Assembly: GCF_004796535.1 (NCBI RefSeq)
Contig: NZ_SPHY01000004.1
Coordinates: 62,001-126,000, forward strand
From: Sphingomonas flavalba
GTDB taxonomy: Bacteria; Pseudomonadota; Alphaproteobacteria; Sphingomonadales; Sphingomonadaceae
Direction: 5' to 3'
Length of the DNA: 64,000 bases
Both the position numbers and the translations under genes were made by a program. The notes beneath the pieces were generated by a model. It was not told where the DNA came from and did no database searches. It was given only the letters and a program-made list of their open reading frames with translations. Below are positions 1-9,200 of this stretch, in pieces (position 1 is the stretch's first letter; the number at the start of each line of letters is the position of its first letter).

Positions 1-928
1 GATTGGTGCAGAACTGGCCGGCGCCAAGCTGGAGCGCGGCGGCGAACGCCTCGCCGATCGCCTCGCCGCGTTCGGCAAGGGCGCCGGGGAACAGCAGCAC
101 CGGGTTGACGCTGCTCATTTCCGCATAGACCGGGATCGGCTGATGCCGCGCCGCCGCCGTCGCCATCAGCGCCAGGCCGCCGGCGCGCGATCCGGTAAAG
201 CCGACCGCCTTGATCCGCGGATCGTTGACCAGCGCCTGGCCGACCGCGTTGCCCGGCCCCTGGAGCAGCGAAAACACGCCTTCGTGCAGGCCGCAGGCGG
301 CGACCGCGTCGCGGATCGCGGTGCCGATCAGCGCCGAGGTGCCGGGGTGCGCGGGATGGGCACGCACCACCACCGGACAGCCGGCGGCAAGCGCGGAGGC
401 GGTGTCGCCGCCAGCGACCGAGAAGGCGAGCGGGAAGTTCGACGCGCCGAACACCGCGACCGGCCCGATCGCGACGTTGCGCAGCCGGAGGTCGACGCGG
501 GGCAGCGGCTTGCGGTCCGGCTGGGCCGGGGCGATGCGCGCGTCGAGCCAGGTGCCGGAGCGGACGAGATCGGCGAATAGGCGCAACTGGCCGACGGTGC
601 GGCCGCGTTCGCCCTCGACGCGGGGACGGGGCAGGCCGCTTTCCGCCATGACCCGTTCGATCAGCGCGTCGTCGAGCTTCAGGATATTGTCGGCGATGGT
701 TTCGAGGAAGGCAGCGCGATCGGCGAGGCTGGTTTCGCGGTAGGTTATCAGCGCTTCATCAGCGAGCGAACATGCCTGTTGGACGTCGGCCGCGGTGGCG
801 CCGCCGAACACCGGGTCGAGCGCCTCGCCGGTGGCGGGGTTGATCCCGCGCAGCGGTTCTCCGCCGCCGGTGACCGGCGTGGCGCCGATCAGCATTTCAC
901 CAGTGAGCGGGGAATTTCCGGACGCCAT
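1..928 (-). CDS. Aldehyde dehydrogenase, alpha-ketoglutaric semialdehyde dehydrogenase type (3' end cut by window)
   Basis: NAD(P)-dependent oxidation of a semialdehyde, in this subfamily usually 2,5-dioxovalerate to 2-oxoglutarate at the end of non-phosphorylative sugar-acid breakdown. About 309 residues are visible from the ATG at 928, which follows an AAGGG ribosome-binding site. The N-terminal part carries NPATGE, the Rossmann segment ending [12 protein letters not shown], the cofactor loop FTGSRAGG and the active-site Glu region AEMSSVNP. The last visible residues, QFCTN, hold the catalytic Cys right at the window edge. The sugar-acid role is a family inference. A GTATAC-centred palindrome lies about 160 bases upstream and may control it. 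Confidence 0.85.
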   Translation of the reverse strand, partial: MASGNSPLTGEMLIGATPVTGGGEPLRGINPATGEALDPVFGGATAADVQQACSLADEALITYRETSLADRAAFLETIADNILKLDDALIERVMAESGLPRPRVEGERGRTVGQLRLFADLVRSGTWLDARIAPAQPDRKPLPRVDLRLRNVAIGPVAVFGASNFPLAFSVAGGDTASALAAGCPVVVRAHPAHPGTSALIGTAIRDAVAACGLHEGVFSLLQGPGNAVGQALVNDPRIKAVGFTGSRAGGLALMATAAARHQPIPVYAEMSSVNPVLLFPGALAERGEAIGEAFAAALQLGAGQFCTN

Positions 929-1085
929 AAAGAACCCTTTCAACCTGGAGAGGCCGCGCCGGGGAGCGACGCGGCCCACCCTCCCGCGACCGCGTTTCGC
1001 CGGCATGACAGGGGCCATCCGCGAAAACGCGGCGTGCCGGTCTGCGTGACGATCCTGAATCCCGGTCGGACGGGAGATTCGTGAT

Positions 1086-1099
1086 TATCGTATACGATA
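1086..1099. promoter_or_regulatory. Perfect 14-bp palindrome TATCGTATACGATA, possible GntR-family operator
   Basis: The palindrome is centred on GTATAC and is the only clear element in the 313-base gap (929-1241) between the aldehyde dehydrogenase and the divergent cyclophilin gene. GntR/FadR-type regulators of sugar-acid genes often bind TNGTATACNA-like sites, which suits the likely role of the aldehyde dehydrogenase. No regulator gene is visible here, so the assignment is inference. Confidence 0.4.
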
Positions 1100-1241
1100 T
1101 TGTCCCCAACCGTCCAGTCCGTCCGGATGATTTTTTGCATCAGTAGAAACAATATATCATGATTATGGATACATCAACCGGGCGCCGCGCCGATGCGAAA
1201 GCGCGCCTCCATTCTGGCGCGCGATCGCCTAGACTGGCGCG

Positions 1242-1892
1242 ATGACCAGACGATTCGCCGCATTGGCCCTGATCCTCGCCCTCGCCGCGCCGGCCTTCGC
1301 CCAGGACGCCGCACCGGCGCCCACACCCACCCCGCCGCCCGCCGAGACGGTGGCCGTGGTTCTGGAGACCAGCGCGGGCGCGATCACCCTGGCGCTGGAG
1401 AAGGAGCGTGCGCCGGTCACCACCGCCAATTTCCTGCGCTATGTCGACCAGAAGAAGCTGGACGGCACGACCTTCTATCGCGCCGTCAACGTCGTGGCGG
1501 ATTTCGGCCTGATCCAGGGCGGCACGATCGGTGAGGCGAAGCGGACGCTGCCGCCGATCGCACACGAGCCGACCAGCACCACCGGCCTGACCCATACCGA
1601 CGGCACGATTTCAATGGCGCGGGCCGAGCCGGGCACCGCCGCCGGCGATTTCTTCATCACTGTCGGCGACATGCCGTCGATGGATGCCGATCCGAGCCAG
1701 CCCGGCGACAATGCCGGCTATGCCGCGTTCGGCCATGTCATCGCCGGCATGGACGTCGTGCGCGGCATCCTGGCGGCGCCGACATCGCCGACCGAGGGCG
1801 AGGGTTCGATGATCGGGCAGATGCTGTCGCCGCGCATCACCATCCTGTCGGCGCGGCGGGTGGTGCCGGCGCCGCCGCCGTCGGCGCGCTGA
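1242..1892 (+). CDS. Exported cyclophilin-type peptidyl-prolyl cis-trans isomerase
   Basis: A 216-residue protein that should catalyse proline isomerisation during folding of exported proteins. Residues 1-21 form a signal peptide (basic MTRR, hydrophobic core, cleavage after AFA-QD), so it acts in the periplasm. A short Pro/Ala-rich spacer precedes the cyclophilin barrel. That barrel shows the N-terminal strand VVLETSAGAITL, the TFYRAV segment, FGLIQGG, the GTISMARAEP strand with FFI following, and YAAFGHVIAGMDVV near the end. These match the bacterial PpiA-like class. It is monocistronic as far as can be seen, with a 40-base gap to the next gene. Confidence 0.88.
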   Translation: MTRRFAALALILALAAPAFAQDAAPAPTPTPPPAETVAVVLETSAGAITLALEKERAPVTTANFLRYVDQKKLDGTTFYRAVNVVADFGLIQGGTIGEAKRTLPPIAHEPTSTTGLTHTDGTISMARAEPGTAAGDFFITVGDMPSMDADPSQPGDNAGYAAFGHVIAGMDVVRGILAAPTSPTEGEGSMIGQMLSPRITILSARRVVPAPPPSAR

Positions 1893-1932
1893 CGGTCGAC
1901 AAGCGCCGGGTGACGGCCTAAGGGCCCGGGCC

Positions 1933-2340
1933 ATGCGAGGGTGGTCACAGCGGATGAGCGGGGCACGCGCTGGGCTGGCGCCGCTGCTCGTCGTCCTCGC
2001 CCTGCTGCTGCGCGTGATGATCCCGGCCGGCTGGATGCCGATGGCGGGCGGCGGCTACGCGATCACGCTATGCACCGGCATGGGCGCGGTGTCCGCCTGG
2101 GTCGACGCCGACGGGCAGATCCACAAGGACAAGCCGCCGATCGATTCGCGCGGCGACGGCCATTGCATTTTCGCCGGTTTCGCCGCGGCGCTGACCCTGC
2201 CCGACGCGATCGCCGCCCCGGCGGTGCCGGTGGCGATCGCCGCCGCGCTGCTGCCGGTCGCGCTGTTCGACGGCGGGACGATCGGGCGCGGCCTTGCCGC
2301 CCCGCCGCCACCGCCGACCGGCCCGCCCCACCGCCTCTGA
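1933..2340 (+). CDS. DUF2946 family small membrane/periplasmic protein
   Basis: A 135-residue protein of unknown biochemical function. It has an N-terminal hydrophobic segment (LAPLLVVLALLLRVMIPAGWMP), the typical GYAITLCTG motif, a GHCIFAG motif and a proline-rich C terminus (PPPPPTGPPHR), all characteristic of DUF2946. Family members commonly sit next to TonB-dependent receptors implicated in copper or other metal uptake, and one follows 100 bases downstream. An alternative start at 1966 (MSGARAG) is possible. The Cys residues in LCTG and GHC could bind metal, but this is inference. Confidence 0.7.
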   Translation: MRGWSQRMSGARAGLAPLLVVLALLLRVMIPAGWMPMAGGGYAITLCTGMGAVSAWVDADGQIHKDKPPIDSRGDGHCIFAGFAAALTLPDAIAAPAVPVAIAAALLPVALFDGGTIGRGLAAPPPPPTGPPHRL

Positions 2341-2351
2341 ACCGCCGCCGT

Positions 2352-2377
2352 GCCGACCCGAACCCCGTTCGGGCGGC
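2352..2377 (+). terminator. GC-rich hairpin between DUF2946 gene and TonB receptor
   Basis: Stem CCCGAAC/GTTCGGG with a CCC loop, extended by GCCG/CGGC around a bulged A, followed by the T-rich GGTTGTTTGTT. It could attenuate or terminate read-through between the two genes. It is only weakly like a classic intrinsic terminator. Confidence 0.35.
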
Positions 2378-2440
2378 GCGGTTGTTTGTTGAGAGGCGAG
2401 CGCCCGGCCGGGCGTCCGCCCGGTTCGAGGTATTTCCATC

Positions 2441-4462
2441 ATGCAGACCATCACCCGTTTGGCGGGCGGCGCCTTCGCGTCCGTGCTCGCCCTGTCCGTT
2501 TCGCTGTCCCTGTCCGCCCCCGCCCGTGCCGAAAGCGAAGCGGATGCACCGACGATCGTCGTCACCGCGCAGGACGCGATCGACGAAGCTCGCGCCACGC
2601 TCGCGCTCAGCCCCGGCGGCGTCGACCTGATCGATGCCGCCAGCTTCGCCGACACCGTTGCGGTGTCGCTGCGCGACGCGCTGGCCTTTTCCCCCGGCGT
2701 CTACGCCCAGCCGCGCTTCGGGCAGGAGGTGCGGCTGTCGATCCGCGGTTCCGGGATCAGCCGCGGGTTCCACATGCGCGGCCTGACCCTGCTGCAGGAC
2801 GGCATCCCGATCAACCTGGCCGACGACAACGGCGATTTCCAGGAGCTTGATCCACAGGTCTTCCAGCATATCGAGGTCTATCGCGGCGCCAACGCGCTGC
2901 GCCTCGGCGGGTCGACGCTGGGCGGGGCGATCAACGCGGTGACGCCGACCGGGCGCACCGCCCCCACCGCCGAGCTGCGGATCGACGGCGGCAGTTTCGC
3001 TACTGTCCGCGCCAAGGCGGCGGCCGCTTTCGCCACCGAACGCGGCGACGCCTATCTGGCGCTGACCACCGACCGCTCCGACGGCGACCGCGCCCATGCC
3101 GACCGCCACGCGATGCGTTTCACCGGGAATGCCGGGCTGCGGCTGGGCGAGCGGGTGGAGACGCGCTTCTACGCCACGCTCAGCCACATTCGCCAGAATC
3201 TGCCGGGAGCGCTGACGCTCGACCAGGCGCTGACCACGCCGGCGCTGTCGCTGCCCGACAATATCGTGAAGGATCAGGAACGCGACATCGATTCGCTGCG
3301 GTTGCAGAACCGCACCGTGGTGACGCTGGAGGGCGGCGCGATCGCGTTCGGTGCCTTCTACAACGCCAAGCAGCTCTATCACCCGATCTTCCAGTTGCTC
3401 GACCAGAAGGCGCGGGACCGGGGCGTGTTCGCCAGCCTCGACCTAGCTGGGCGGGTCGGCGGCGTCGATGTCGCGCTGACCCTGGGCAGCCAGGCGCGGT
3501 TCGGCATCGTCGCGGCGCGCCAGTATCTGAACGTCGGCGGCAAGCGCGGCGCCCAGACCGGCGACGCCCGCCAGACGGCGCGGACGATCAACAGCTATGG
3601 CGAATTGCGGGTCACGCCGGTCGCCGGGCTGACCCTGATCGCCGGTGGCATCCACAGCCACGGCCGGCGCGCGGTCGACAACCGGCTGAACCCGGCGATG
3701 AGCGACGCGCGCAGCTACGACCTGTTCGCGCCCAAGTTCGGGGTGCTGTGGGCGCCGGCCGACGCGGTGCAGGTCTATGCCAACCATGCCCGCTCGATCG
3801 AGCTGCCCGGTTTCCTGGAGCTGGTCCAGCAGCCGGTGCAGGGTTTCGTGCCGCTCGACGCCCAGCGCGCCTGGACGACGGAGATCGGCACGCGCGGCCA
3901 TGCCGGCATCGCCCGCTGGGACATCAGCCTCTACCGCGCCAATGTGCGCGGCGAGATGCTGCAATTCCTCGTCACGCCGGACGTGCCGGCCGCGGCCTTC
4001 AACGCCGGGCGGACCCGCCATCAGGGTATCGAGGCCGGGCTTGAGCTGGCGCTGGCGCCATGGGCGCGGTTGCGGCAGGTGTACCAGTATAATGATTTCC
4101 GCTTCCGCGCCGACGCGGCATATGGCGACAACCGCCTGCCGGTGGTGCCGCGCCACCAGTACCGCGCCGAATTGCGGCTGGGGACCGACCGGCTGAGCCT
4201 GTCGCCGAACATCGAGTGGACGCCGCGCGGCGGCTGGGCGGATTATGCGAACAGCGTCCGCGCGCCGGGCTATGCGCTGTTCGGGCTGGGCGCGGAGGCG
4301 GTGCTGCGCGACGGCGTCACCCTGTTCGTCGACGCGCGCAACCTGACCGGCAAGAAGGCGGTCGGCGATATTTCGGCGGTGATCGCCGCCAATGCCGGCA
4401 CCGTCGCCTTCTATCCGGTTGAACGGCGGGCGCTTTACGGCGGGCTGCGCGCCGCTTTCTGA
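2441..4462 (+). CDS. TonB-dependent outer-membrane receptor (FecA-like; possible metal or metal-chelate transporter)
   Basis: A 673-residue gated porin that takes up a substrate using TonB energy. Residues 1-29 form a signal peptide ending PARA-ES. A plug domain follows (about 40-165), with LRDALAFSPGVYAQPRFG, the SIRGSGISRGFHMRGL segment and the VYRGANALRLGGSTLGGAIN signature. The rest is a beta-barrel ending in the aromatic GGLRAAF, as outer-membrane proteins do. The plug resembles ferric-dicitrate-type receptors. The neighbouring DUF2946 gene instead hints at copper, so the substrate is unresolved. Confidence 0.85.
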   Translation: MQTITRLAGGAFASVLALSVSLSLSAPARAESEADAPTIVVTAQDAIDEARATLALSPGGVDLIDAASFADTVAVSLRDALAFSPGVYAQPRFGQEVRLSIRGSGISRGFHMRGLTLLQDGIPINLADDNGDFQELDPQVFQHIEVYRGANALRLGGSTLGGAINAVTPTGRTAPTAELRIDGGSFATVRAKAAAAFATERGDAYLALTTDRSDGDRAHADRHAMRFTGNAGLRLGERVETRFYATLSHIRQNLPGALTLDQALTTPALSLPDNIVKDQERDIDSLRLQNRTVVTLEGGAIAFGAFYNAKQLYHPIFQLLDQKARDRGVFASLDLAGRVGGVDVALTLGSQARFGIVAARQYLNVGGKRGAQTGDARQTARTINSYGELRVTPVAGLTLIAGGIHSHGRRAVDNRLNPAMSDARSYDLFAPKFGVLWAPADAVQVYANHARSIELPGFLELVQQPVQGFVPLDAQRAWTTEIGTRGHAGIARWDISLYRANVRGEMLQFLVTPDVPAAAFNAGRTRHQGIEAGLELALAPWARLRQVYQYNDFRFRADAAYGDNRLPVVPRHQYRAELRLGTDRLSLSPNIEWTPRGGWADYANSVRAPGYALFGLGAEAVLRDGVTLFVDARNLTGKKAVGDISAVIAANAGTVAFYPVERRALYGGLRAAF

Positions 4463-4499
4463 ACCCGCGTCGCTTGAGCCTGTCACACGGGAGGGGTAG

Positions 4500-5957
4500 A
4501 TGCTGGTCATGACGGAACAGACCAGCCAAGCCATCCTCGACCAGCTCAGCCGCATCTACGACGAGGCGGTCGCGGCGTTGCGGGAGGCGATCGAGGCGTT
4601 TGTCGCGCACGGCGAACGCCCCGATCCCACTCGTCGCGCCGCCGGCGTCTTCGCCTACCCGGAATTGCGGATCACCTATCGCGGCGATGCGCCGGTGCCG
4701 CCGCCGCTGCGCGCCTTTGGCCGGCTGACCGCGCCGGGGCGCTACACAACCACCGTCACCCGCCCGGAATTGTTCCGCGCCTATCTGGTCGAGCAGATCG
4801 CCCTGCTGATCGACGGGTACGGCGTATCGGTCGAGGTCGGGCGCAGTAACCAGGAGATTCCGTTCCCCTATGTGCTGGACCCGGGCCACGAACTGGCACT
4901 GGACGGGGTGGAGCCGACCGAGCTGGCGCGCTGGTTCCCGGCGACCGAGCTGGCCTATATCGGCGACGAGGTGGCCGACGGCACGTTCAGCGGCGATGAC
5001 GGCACGCCCCGGCCGCTGGCGCTGTTCGACGGGCTGCGCACCGATTTCTCGCTGGCACGGCTGCGCCATTACACCGGCACGCCGCCGGAGCATGTCCAGC
5101 GTTACGTGTTGTTCACCAACTATCACCGCTATGTCGACGAATTCGTCCGCTGGGCCTGCGCCGAGCTGAAGGGCAACGACCACTATGCCGCGCTGTCCGG
5201 CGCCGGCGGGCTGTACGTCACCCGCGACGATGCCGACCCGGAGCGGGTGATCTCCGACAGCGCCTGGCGCCGGCACCAGATGCCGGCCTATCACCTGATC
5301 GCGCCGGACCGGTCGGGGATCAGCCTAGTCAACATCGGCGTCGGCCCGTCCAACGCCAAGACGATCACCGACCATATGGCGGTGGTGCGGCCGGAGGCGT
5401 GGCTGATGATCGGCCATTGCGGCGGCCTGCGCCCCAGCCAGCGGATCGGCGATTATGTGCTGGCCCACGCCTATCTGCGCGACGACCATGTGCTGGACGA
5501 GATGTTGCCGCCCGAAATCCCCGTCCCGGCGATCGCCGAGGTGCAGCAGGCGCTGGCCCGCGCGGCGGAAACGGTTTCAGGCGAGACGCCGGAGGCGCTG
5601 AAACGGCGGCTGCGCACCGGCACCATCGTCACCACCGACGACCGCAACTGGGAATTGCGCTACAGCCGGTCGGCGCTGCGCTTCTCGCAATCCCGCGCCG
5701 TCGGCATCGACATGGAATCGGCGACGATCGCGGCGCAGGGCTATCGCTTCCGCGTGCCCTACGGCACGCTGCTCTGCGTGTCGGACAAGCCGCTGCACGG
5801 CGAACTGAAGCTGCCGGGGCAGGCCAACCGCTTCTACGAGCGGGCGATCAGCGAGCATATGCGGATCGGCATCGAAACCTGCGAGGAACTGCGCCGCGAG
5901 GGCACCCGCCTGCACAGCCGCAAGCTGCGCGCGTTCAACGAGCCGCCATTCCGCTAG
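4500..5957 (+). CDS. amn: AMP nucleosidase
   Basis: Hydrolyses AMP to adenine and ribose 5-phosphate, helping set adenylate levels. At 485 residues it matches the length of the E. coli enzyme. The N-terminal regulatory domain contains YPELRITYRG. The C-terminal nucleoside-phosphorylase fold carries NIGVGPSNAKTITDH, LMIGHCGGLRPSQ, the DYVLAHAYLRDDHVLD segment and GIDMESATIAAQGY with the catalytic region, then LCVSDKPLHGELK. The ATG at 4500 follows GGGAGGGG by about five bases. A second ATG at 4509 is less well spaced. Confidence 0.93.
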   Translation: MLVMTEQTSQAILDQLSRIYDEAVAALREAIEAFVAHGERPDPTRRAAGVFAYPELRITYRGDAPVPPPLRAFGRLTAPGRYTTTVTRPELFRAYLVEQIALLIDGYGVSVEVGRSNQEIPFPYVLDPGHELALDGVEPTELARWFPATELAYIGDEVADGTFSGDDGTPRPLALFDGLRTDFSLARLRHYTGTPPEHVQRYVLFTNYHRYVDEFVRWACAELKGNDHYAALSGAGGLYVTRDDADPERVISDSAWRRHQMPAYHLIAPDRSGISLVNIGVGPSNAKTITDHMAVVRPEAWLMIGHCGGLRPSQRIGDYVLAHAYLRDDHVLDEMLPPEIPVPAIAEVQQALARAAETVSGETPEALKRRLRTGTIVTTDDRNWELRYSRSALRFSQSRAVGIDMESATIAAQGYRFRVPYGTLLCVSDKPLHGELKLPGQANRFYERAISEHMRIGIETCEELRREGTRLHSRKLRAFNEPPFR

Positions 5958-5961
5958 AGGG

Positions 5962-5998
5962 CTATGGGGGGAGCGCGTGTGCCGCGCCCCCCCCATAG
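5962..5998. terminator. Bidirectional hairpin terminator between amn and peroxiredoxin genes
   Basis: A 16-bp stem (CTATGGGGGGAGCGCG against CGCGCCCCCCCCATAG, one mismatch) with a five-base TGTGC loop. It lies between two convergent genes, immediately after the amn stop. There is no strong T-tract, so it may work mainly as a transcript-end stabiliser. Confidence 0.55.
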
Positions 5999-6007
5999 AC
6001 GGCCCGT

Positions 6008-6655
6008 TCAGGCCGCGGTTTTGGCGCCCGGCTGGCGCGTGGTGCGCAGATAGGGCTTGTGGGTGGTCCAGCCGTCCGGGAACAGCTTCTTCGCTTCCTC
6101 GTCGCTGACCGAGGGGACGATGATTACGTCCTCGCCCTGCTTCCAGTCGGACGGGGTGGCGACCTTGTGGTTGTCGGTCAGTTGCAGGCTGTCGATCACG
6201 CGCAGCAGTTCCGGGAAGTTGCGGCCGGTCGACGCCGGATAGGTCAGCGTCATCCGCAGCTTCTTCGCCGAATCGATGACCAACACGGTCCTGACCGTGT
6301 TGGTGTCCGACGCGTTAGGGTGGATCAGATCGAGCGTGGTAGCAACCGAGCGGTCATGGTCGGCGATCAGTGGATAATTGAGCGCGGTGCCCTGCGTTTC
6401 GGCGATGTCCTTCGCCCAGCCGTGATGGCTGTCGACCGGGTCGACCGACAGGCCGAGCACCTTGACGCCGCGCTTGTCGAATTCCGGCTTCAGCCTGGCG
6501 ACGGCGCCGAGTTCCGTCGTGCAGACCGGCGTATAGTCCTTCGGGTGGGAGAACAGGATGACCCAGCTGTCCCCGGCCCATTCGTAGAAATCGAGCTTAC
6601 CCTCGGTCGAATCCTGGACGAAATTCGGCACGGTATCGGACAATTTAAGAGACAC
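6008..6655 (-). CDS. 1-Cys peroxiredoxin (Prx6 class)
   Basis: Reduces hydrogen peroxide and alkyl hydroperoxides in the cytoplasm. The 215-residue protein has the peroxidatic motif PVCTTELG with Cys45, preceded by FSHPKDYTP. The C-terminal Prx6-type extension (VATPSDWKQGEDVIIVPSVS, then FPDGWTTHKPYLR) is complete. No resolving Cys is visible, as expected for the 1-Cys class. I chose the GTG at 6655 because AGGAGG sits seven bases upstream. A more upstream ATG at 6718 would add an Arg-rich stretch foreign to the family. Confidence 0.92.
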   Translation of the reverse strand: MSLKLSDTVPNFVQDSTEGKLDFYEWAGDSWVILFSHPKDYTPVCTTELGAVARLKPEFDKRGVKVLGLSVDPVDSHHGWAKDIAETQGTALNYPLIADHDRSVATTLDLIHPNASDTNTVRTVLVIDSAKKLRMTLTYPASTGRNFPELLRVIDSLQLTDNHKVATPSDWKQGEDVIIVPSVSDEEAKKLFPDGWTTHKPYLRTTRQPGAKTAA

Positions 6656-6841
6656 GTCAGTCCTCCTCACAAGAATGGGGGCGCGGCGCGCGTCGCCATG
6701 CGGAGGGCGGCAGCGCAAGGGCCACTGCAGCCTAGACTAGAACGATCGGTAAGATGTTGGAGGAACGAAATCTATTTCGCCGCAAAGCGAAGATTGTGGG
6801 CGCCGCTTCCACGCGCGGCGATCACCCTCTAGAGGTGGGAA

Positions 6842-8605
6842 ATGTCGCTCGCGCTGAACGTCACCCGATCGATCCTCGGCCAGCCATGGCGCTGGCGCGC
6901 CGGGGGCGATGCCGGCGCCGACGCCGGTTTCGCGCCGGACGACCTGGTCACCCGCCTGCTGCTCAGCCGCGGCTGCCCGCGCGAGACGGTCGACGCCTAC
7001 CGCGCGCCGAGCATCCGCGCGTTCATGCCCGATCCGTCGATCTTCCGCGACATGGACAAGGCGGCACAGCGCCTGGCCGACGCGGTGGCGGCGGGCGAAG
7101 CGGTCACCGTGTTCGGCGACTATGACGTCGACGGCGCGACCTCCGCCGCGCTGCTCGTCCGCCTGCTGCGCGCGCTTGGGCTGGCGCCGGCGGTCTACAT
7201 CCCCGACCGGCTGATGGAAGGCTACGGCCCGTCGGGCGAGGCGCTGGTCAGGATCGCCGAGGGCGGCGCCCGGCTGATCGTCACCGTCGATTGCGGCGCG
7301 CAGGCGTTCGAGGCGATGGCGATGGCCAGGGCGGCCGGCGTCGACGTTATCGTCGTCGACCACCACAAATGCGCGGCGGCGCTGCCGGAAGCCTATGCGC
7401 TGGTCAATCCGAACCGGCTGGACGAGGCGGAGGGCGCCGCCCACGGCCATCTGGCGGCAGTCGGCGTCGCCTTCCTGCTCGGCGCCGCCCTGCTCCGCAC
7501 CCTGCGCGCGCGGGGGTTCTTCGCGACGCGGGCGGAGCCGAAGCTGCTCGACCTGCTCGACCTGGTCGCGCTCGGCACCGTCGCCGACGTCGCGGCGCTG
7601 CGCGGCCTCAACCGCGCTTTCGTCGCCCAGGGGCTGAAGGTGATGGCCGGGCGGCGCAACACCGGCCTCGCCGCGCTCGCCGACGCGGCAAGGCTGAACC
7701 GCGCGCCGCTGTGCCACGACCTCGGCTTCGCGCTCGGCCCGCGGATCAACGCCGGCGGCCGGGTCGGCAAGTCCGACCTCGGCGTCCGCCTGCTGACCAG
7801 CGAGGACCCGGAGGAAGCGCGGGCGATCGCCGCCGAGCTCGACCGGCTGAACGAGGAGCGCCGGGCGATCGAGGCGGCGGTGCAGGCGGAGGCGGAACAA
7901 CTGGCGACAGGCCAGGGCAACCGTGCGGTCGCGCTGGTCGCCGGGCAGGGCTGGCACCCCGGGGTGATCGGCATCGTCGCCGGGCGGTTGAAGGAAAAGC
8001 TGGGCCGGCCGGCGATCGTCATTGCCCTCGATGCCGACGGGATCGGCAAGGGATCGGGCCGCTCGGTCGCCGGCGTCGACCTGGGCGCGGCGGTGCTGGC
8101 GGCGAAGGACAGCGGCCTGCTGGTCGCCGGCGGCGGCCACGCGATGGCGGCGGGGCTGACCGTCGCCGCCGACCGGGTCGACGCGCTGGCCGAATTCCTC
8201 GACGCGCGGCTGGCCGCCGATGTCGCCCGCGCCGGCGACGGGCGGGTGCTGCTACTCGACGCGGTGGTCGCGCCGGGCGGCGTTGTTCCGACGCTGGTCG
8301 AGGCGCTGGAGGCTGGCGGCCCCTACGGCATGGGCTGGCCGGCGCCGCGCGTCGCCGCCGGGCCGGTCCGGGTGGTCAAGGCCAGCGTCGTCGGTGCCGG
8401 CCATGTCCGTGCGATCGTCTCCGGCGACGACGGCCGCAGCATCAAGACCGTCGCCTTCCGCGCCGCCGACAGCGCGCTCGGCCAGGCGCTGCTCGGTGCC
8501 CCGCCCGACCGCCGCCTGTGGCTGGCCGGTCGGGCGAAGATCGACGACTGGGGCGCGCGGCCGGCGGCGGAACTGCACGTCGACGATGCCGCCTGGCTCG
8601 ATTGA
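6842..8605 (+). CDS. recJ: Single-stranded-DNA-specific exonuclease RecJ
   Basis: 5'-3' exonuclease on single-stranded DNA for recombination and mismatch repair. The 587-residue protein has the DHH-family core. FGDYDVDGATSAALL near residue 95, the VDCGAQAFEA motif and the VVDHHKC motif bind the metal ions. PRINAGGRVG follows, and the DHHA1 domain carries GWHPGVIGIVAGRLKEK and GGGHAMAAGLTV. The C-terminal OB-like part is present. The length is normal for alphaproteobacteria. A GAGGTGG-like ribosome-binding site (AGAGGTGGGA) precedes the ATG. Confidence 0.94.
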   Translation: MSLALNVTRSILGQPWRWRAGGDAGADAGFAPDDLVTRLLLSRGCPRETVDAYRAPSIRAFMPDPSIFRDMDKAAQRLADAVAAGEAVTVFGDYDVDGATSAALLVRLLRALGLAPAVYIPDRLMEGYGPSGEALVRIAEGGARLIVTVDCGAQAFEAMAMARAAGVDVIVVDHHKCAAALPEAYALVNPNRLDEAEGAAHGHLAAVGVAFLLGAALLRTLRARGFFATRAEPKLLDLLDLVALGTVADVAALRGLNRAFVAQGLKVMAGRRNTGLAALADAARLNRAPLCHDLGFALGPRINAGGRVGKSDLGVRLLTSEDPEEARAIAAELDRLNEERRAIEAAVQAEAEQLATGQGNRAVALVAGQGWHPGVIGIVAGRLKEKLGRPAIVIALDADGIGKGSGRSVAGVDLGAAVLAAKDSGLLVAGGGHAMAAGLTVAADRVDALAEFLDARLAADVARAGDGRVLLLDAVVAPGGVVPTLVEALEAGGPYGMGWPAPRVAAGPVRVVKASVVGAGHVRAIVSGDDGRSIKTVAFRAADSALGQALLGAPPDRRLWLAGRAKIDDWGARPAAELHVDDAAWLD

Positions 8606-8655
8606 GCCATTGACCCCCGCGCCCGAACCGAATAACCGCAACCGGCCTTCGGCAA

Positions 8656-8730
8656 GGCCCCTTCGTCTAGCGGTTAGGACGCGGCCCTTTCACGGCTGAA
8701 ACACGGGTTCGATTCCCGTAGGGGTCACCA
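8656..8730 (+). tRNA. tRNA-Glu (anticodon TTC)
   Basis: Folds as a full cloverleaf: acceptor stem GGCCCCT/AGGGGTC with one G-T pair, D-arm with TAGCGGTTA, anticodon loop CTTTCAC giving TTC, T-loop GTTCGATTC, and an encoded CCA end. tRNA genes are common integration sites, and a possible cas3 scrap follows about 130 bases downstream. Confidence 0.96.
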
Positions 8731-8861
8731 GAGTCCTCTTGCGGGGGATTCGGGCTATACCGCAAGCGGTTGATCCGTAATGCTTCCATAATGTGGCGGT
8801 TCTATTGGAACGGCCGGGCACGGCCGGATGTCGTTATATCGACGGCATATTTGGTCGATGA

Positions 8862-9128
8862 GGCGCCGATGTCGCGAGCCTATTCGAAGCGTTGATCGGG
8901 AATATGCAGTGGGCGGGCCGCGGCGAGCACGTCGCCGGCCACGGCGTTTCGGCCCGGGATCGTGCCCGGCTCCACGCGCTCGCCCACCTGCACGATATGG
9001 GAAAGGCGAACCGGGGCGCACGCTGGCGGCGATCATCGATAGCTGGGGCGCGCTGGTCGCCGAAGGCGGTTCCCCCGCACCTGCCGGGATCAGGGAGAAG
9101 CCATATCTTTTTGTGTCGGCCGGGCTAA
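8862..9128 (+). pseudogene. Possible degraded Cas3 HD-nuclease domain fragment
   Basis: This frame is open from a stop at 8859 to 9128. It reads DVASLFEALI at the start and then ARDRARLHALAHLHDMGKANRG. The LHDxGKAN motif with an upstream DVAxxFEAL helix resembles the HD (Cas3'') nuclease domain of type I CRISPR helicases, where the HD pair binds metal. After NRG the likeness ends abruptly, there is no helicase domain, and no good start codon is present. I see no CRISPR repeats or other cas genes nearby. It is probably a relic next to the tRNA-Glu gene; a generic HD-domain remnant is the alternative. Confidence 0.45.
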
Positions 9129-9200
9129 AACTGCATATCCAGCTCCACGACATCGGCGCGCGGCGACCGATTGTCGGGAGCAGGCGGGGAGGATCGGACG

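Noticed and set aside
1162-1185. AAACAATATATCATGATTATGG-like sequence upstream of the cyclophilin gene
   Set aside because: It contains CAAT and GATT words, but the spacing between them differs from the operator family and there is no symmetric core.
8731-9200. CRISPR array near the Cas3-like scrap
   Set aside because: No direct repeats with regular spacers are visible here or elsewhere in the window.
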